In this document: piece after piece, positions 5,612 through 6,925 of the stretch
Position numbering within the stretch: the first letter of the stretch is position 1
Layout: the number at the start of each line of letters is the position of its first letter
From: Desulfovibrio sp. UBA2564
GTDB taxonomy: Bacteria; Desulfobacterota; Desulfovibrionia; Desulfovibrionales; Desulfovibrionaceae
Direction of reading: 5' to 3'
DNA length: 6,925 nt
Assembly: GCA_002340305.1 (NCBI GenBank)
Contig: DDLU01000160.1
Location: forward strand, 1-6,925
Position numbers and translations under genes: made by a program
Notes under the pieces: model-generated
Told to the model about the DNA's origin: nothing
The model's database searches: none
Seen by the model: only the letters and a program-made list of their open reading frames with translations

Positions 5612-5792
5612 ATACAACCTACTTTAGAAGCCCAACCAGCTTGTAAAGTACCAGACGCGCAATAAAAGAAAAAGAACGGAACACCGCAAACTGCGCTTTA
5701 TAAGTTTTCTGAAAGCGGTTGCTAATCTTTTTACCGATGTGTTAGCGTAGATTTAACTAAGATTCCCACCTGTTCTAACAAGGAGACTGCAT
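5588..5792. other. Intergenic region upstream of hsp20, no gene seen
   Basis: Contains the -35 box of the minus-strand operon promoter, an inverted repeat TACTTTA/TAAAGTA (5620-5626 and 5644-5650, 17-nt spacer) and a small hairpin CGCTTT/AAAGCG (5694-5699 and 5712-5717). The hsp20 Shine-Dalgarno site AAGGAG (5780-5785) is also here. No convincing hsp20 promoter was found: TTGCTA at 5719-5724 could be a -35 box but the matching -10 is poor. There is no CIRCE element and no good sigma32-type promoter. Confidence 0.5.
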
Positions 5793-6215
5793 ATGCCAAA
5801 TCTTACTTCGTGGGGAAGCCGGGAACTGGAACGCCTGAAATCAGACATGGACAGGCTTTTTAACAGCCTCTGCCATGACTACGGCATCCCTTCAGTATGC
5901 GGGATTATAGACTGCACCCCCCAGACCAGCATGCGGGAAGCAGAGCAATCACTTGAAGTGAGCACTACCATGCCCGGATTTCATGCTGAAGATCTTGAAG
6001 TTAAAGTTACTGAAACATCCATGACCATATCCGGCAAAAAGAACGTCACCTTCGAGGGAGGCCGACAATCCAGCCATTTTAAGAAATCCCTGCCACTTCC
6101 CTGCCGGGTGGACCCGGATAATGTTACCGCGACCTTTAAAGACGGTGTACTTAAGATCGTACTCAATAAATGCGTCATCAAGCCTCAGAAAACTATTTCC
6201 ATAACCGCTGAATAG
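5793..6215 (+). CDS. Hsp20 / alpha-crystallin family small heat-shock protein
   Basis: 140-residue ATP-independent chaperone that binds unfolding proteins in the cytoplasm. The N-terminal arm (about 1-45) includes LERLKSDMDRLFNSL. The alpha-crystallin domain spans about 46-127, with MREAEQSLEVSTTMPGF, the dimer/strand region LEVKVTETSMTISGKK, HFKKSLPLP and the family signature ATFKDGVLKIVL (113-124, Gly118-Val-Leu). The C-terminal tail ends in ISI (135-137), the IxI motif that links subunits into oligomers. Length is normal for bacterial Hsp20. It has five cysteines (27, 36, 41, 104, 127), more than usual. AAGGAG lies 7 bases before the ATG. The next gene, a Lon-like protease, follows 19 bp later, so the two are likely co-transcribed as a chaperone and protease pair. 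Confidence 0.95.
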   Translation: MPNLTSWGSRELERLKSDMDRLFNSLCHDYGIPSVCGIIDCTPQTSMREAEQSLEVSTTMPGFHAEDLEVKVTETSMTISGKKNVTFEGGRQSSHFKKSLPLPCRVDPDNVTATFKDGVLKIVLNKCVIKPQKTISITAE

Positions 6216-6234
6216 TCATCAACTGGAGATCGCC

Positions 6235-6925
6235 ATGACCAGCATCCTGAAAGACAGAGAGTTACCGCTTGAGAAACTGAGATGGACCCTGGACCCGGAA
6301 GAACTGCCCTTTAACACCACTGAAGATCTTGACCATGAGGATGAAATCATAGGCCAGTGCCGGGGTGTTGAAGCATTTCGTTTCGGCATGGGCATGGGGC
6401 TCAAAGGCTATAATATTTTTGTTACCGGTCCAGCCAACACAGGTAAGCAGGCTACGGTCAAAAAGATGCTAACCGAGCTTTCCAAATCAGATAAAAGCCC
6501 GGATGATCTGCTTTACGTCAACAATTTCAAATTCTCTGAATCCCCGATCCTGATCCGTATGCCGGCTGGAGAAGGTGTCGTATTCAAGAAGCTCATTCAT
6601 GATTTCCTTGAAGGTATTAAACGAGAAGTTCCGCAGCTCTTTGAGAGTCAGGAATACATGGCCCGCAAAAATGAAATAATCGAGATGCATGAAAAGCAAA
6701 CTCGTGAGTTCTTTCAGGGTATTGAAGAGAAAGTAAAAGATTCCGGACTGGTTATCGTCAATATGCAGATGGGCCAGTTCCAAAGGCCGGACGTTGTTCC
6801 GCTGGTGGATGGTGAACCGATCCGTATGATTCAGCTGGAAGAAAAGGTCGAAAAAGGACGCTTCCCGCGCGAAGAATTTGATAGGCTCAAGGAAAAGCAA
6901 AAGGAATTGAAAGAAGAAATTGATA
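6235..6925 (+). CDS. Lon-like ATP-dependent protease (AAA_32 / LonB-type), N-terminal part
   Basis: The frame stays open to the right edge (230 codons visible); whole family members are about 800 residues, so the C-terminal S16 protease domain is not in view. The start LPLEKLRWTLDPEELPF followed by DEIIGQCRGVEAFRFGMGM and GYNIFVTG is the hallmark N-terminus of the AAA_32 group of Lon-related proteases. The Walker A-like loop GPANTGKQ (65-72) has Lys71 but Gln72 where a Ser/Thr is usual; this family often has a variant loop (GTGR). From about 205 a charged coiled-coil-like stretch begins (EEKVEKGRF, FDRLKEKQKELKEEID), matching the helical insertion of the family. GGAG lies 6 bases before the ATG. 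It follows hsp20 by 19 bp, suggesting that they form an operon for protein quality control. Confidence 0.9.
   Translation, partial: MTSILKDRELPLEKLRWTLDPEELPFNTTEDLDHEDEIIGQCRGVEAFRFGMGMGLKGYNIFVTGPANTGKQATVKKMLTELSKSDKSPDDLLYVNNFKFSESPILIRMPAGEGVVFKKLIHDFLEGIKREVPQLFESQEYMARKNEIIEMHEKQTREFFQGIEEKVKDSGLVIVNMQMGQFQRPDVVPLVDGEPIRMIQLEEKVEKGRFPREEFDRLKEKQKELKEEID

Noticed and set aside
5709..5738. Sigma32-type heat-shock promoter for hsp20
   Set aside because: CTGAAA and CCGATG loosely recall the boxes, but the 19-bp spacing and mismatches are outside the usual pattern.
5719..5746. CIRCE (HrcA) element upstream of hsp20
   Set aside because: GCTAA and TTAGC occur as a 5-bp inverted repeat, but in the opposite arrangement to CIRCE and without the ACTC/GAGT parts.
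6487..6900. 137-codon minus-strand frame
   Set aside because: Antisense to the Lon-like protease gene, which is clearly coding.
1..6925. CRISPR arrays, insertion sequences, tRNA or rRNA genes, phage genes
   Set aside because: No repeat-spacer pattern, transposase, terminal repeats, cloverleaf or ribosomal RNA segment was seen; I found no defence or mobile system in this window.

Overview
This window reads as an ordinary bacterial chromosome segment with dense, well-formed genes. A periplasmic CxxCH (c-type heme) chemoreceptor, a single-permease amino acid ABC operon and an Hsp20 / Lon-type protease pair together suggest a Desulfovibrio-like deltaproteobacterium of moderate G+C. That assignment is inference from gene content; no marker gene for taxonomy is present.

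Layout. Positions 1-331 (minus) hold the 5' part of a membrane protein gene that runs off the left edge and resembles the N-terminus of FUSC/aromatic-acid-exporter proteins. An AT-rich divergent intergenic region (332-512) with a 9-bp inverted repeat and a likely promoter separates it from a methyl-accepting chemotaxis protein (513-2072, plus) with a heme-binding periplasmic sensor domain. A GC-rich hairpin (2082-2108) lies between the chemoreceptor and the convergent DJ-1/PfpI-family gene (2125-2646, minus), which has its own promoter. Next comes a three-gene minus-strand operon for polar amino acid uptake: periplasmic binding protein (4583-5371), permease with an unusual N-terminal signal peptide plus TPR-like domain (3545-4579) and ATPase (2780-3544). 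It ends in a perfect 12-bp terminator hairpin (2725-2754). The genes are 3 bp and 0 bp apart, so translation is probably coupled. On the right, plus strand, are an Hsp20 small heat-shock protein (5793-6215) and, 19 bp later, a Lon-like AAA+ protease gene cut by the right edge.

The most interesting part is the 421-bp divergent region 5372-5792. On the minus strand the predicted transcript leader of the amino acid operon starts at about 5575. It can fold into an 8-bp closing stem enclosing three hairpins, followed by a terminator-like hairpin with a U tract and two competing pairings. This looks like a structured cis-regulatory RNA (riboswitch or attenuator) in front of an amino acid transporter; I could not match it to a known class. 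On the plus strand the hsp20 Shine-Dalgarno sequence may be partly masked in a small imperfect hairpin.

All folds were found by eye, without energy calculations or homology searches. Start codons were chosen by Shine-Dalgarno position; the chemoreceptor and PfpI starts differ from the longest possible open frames.
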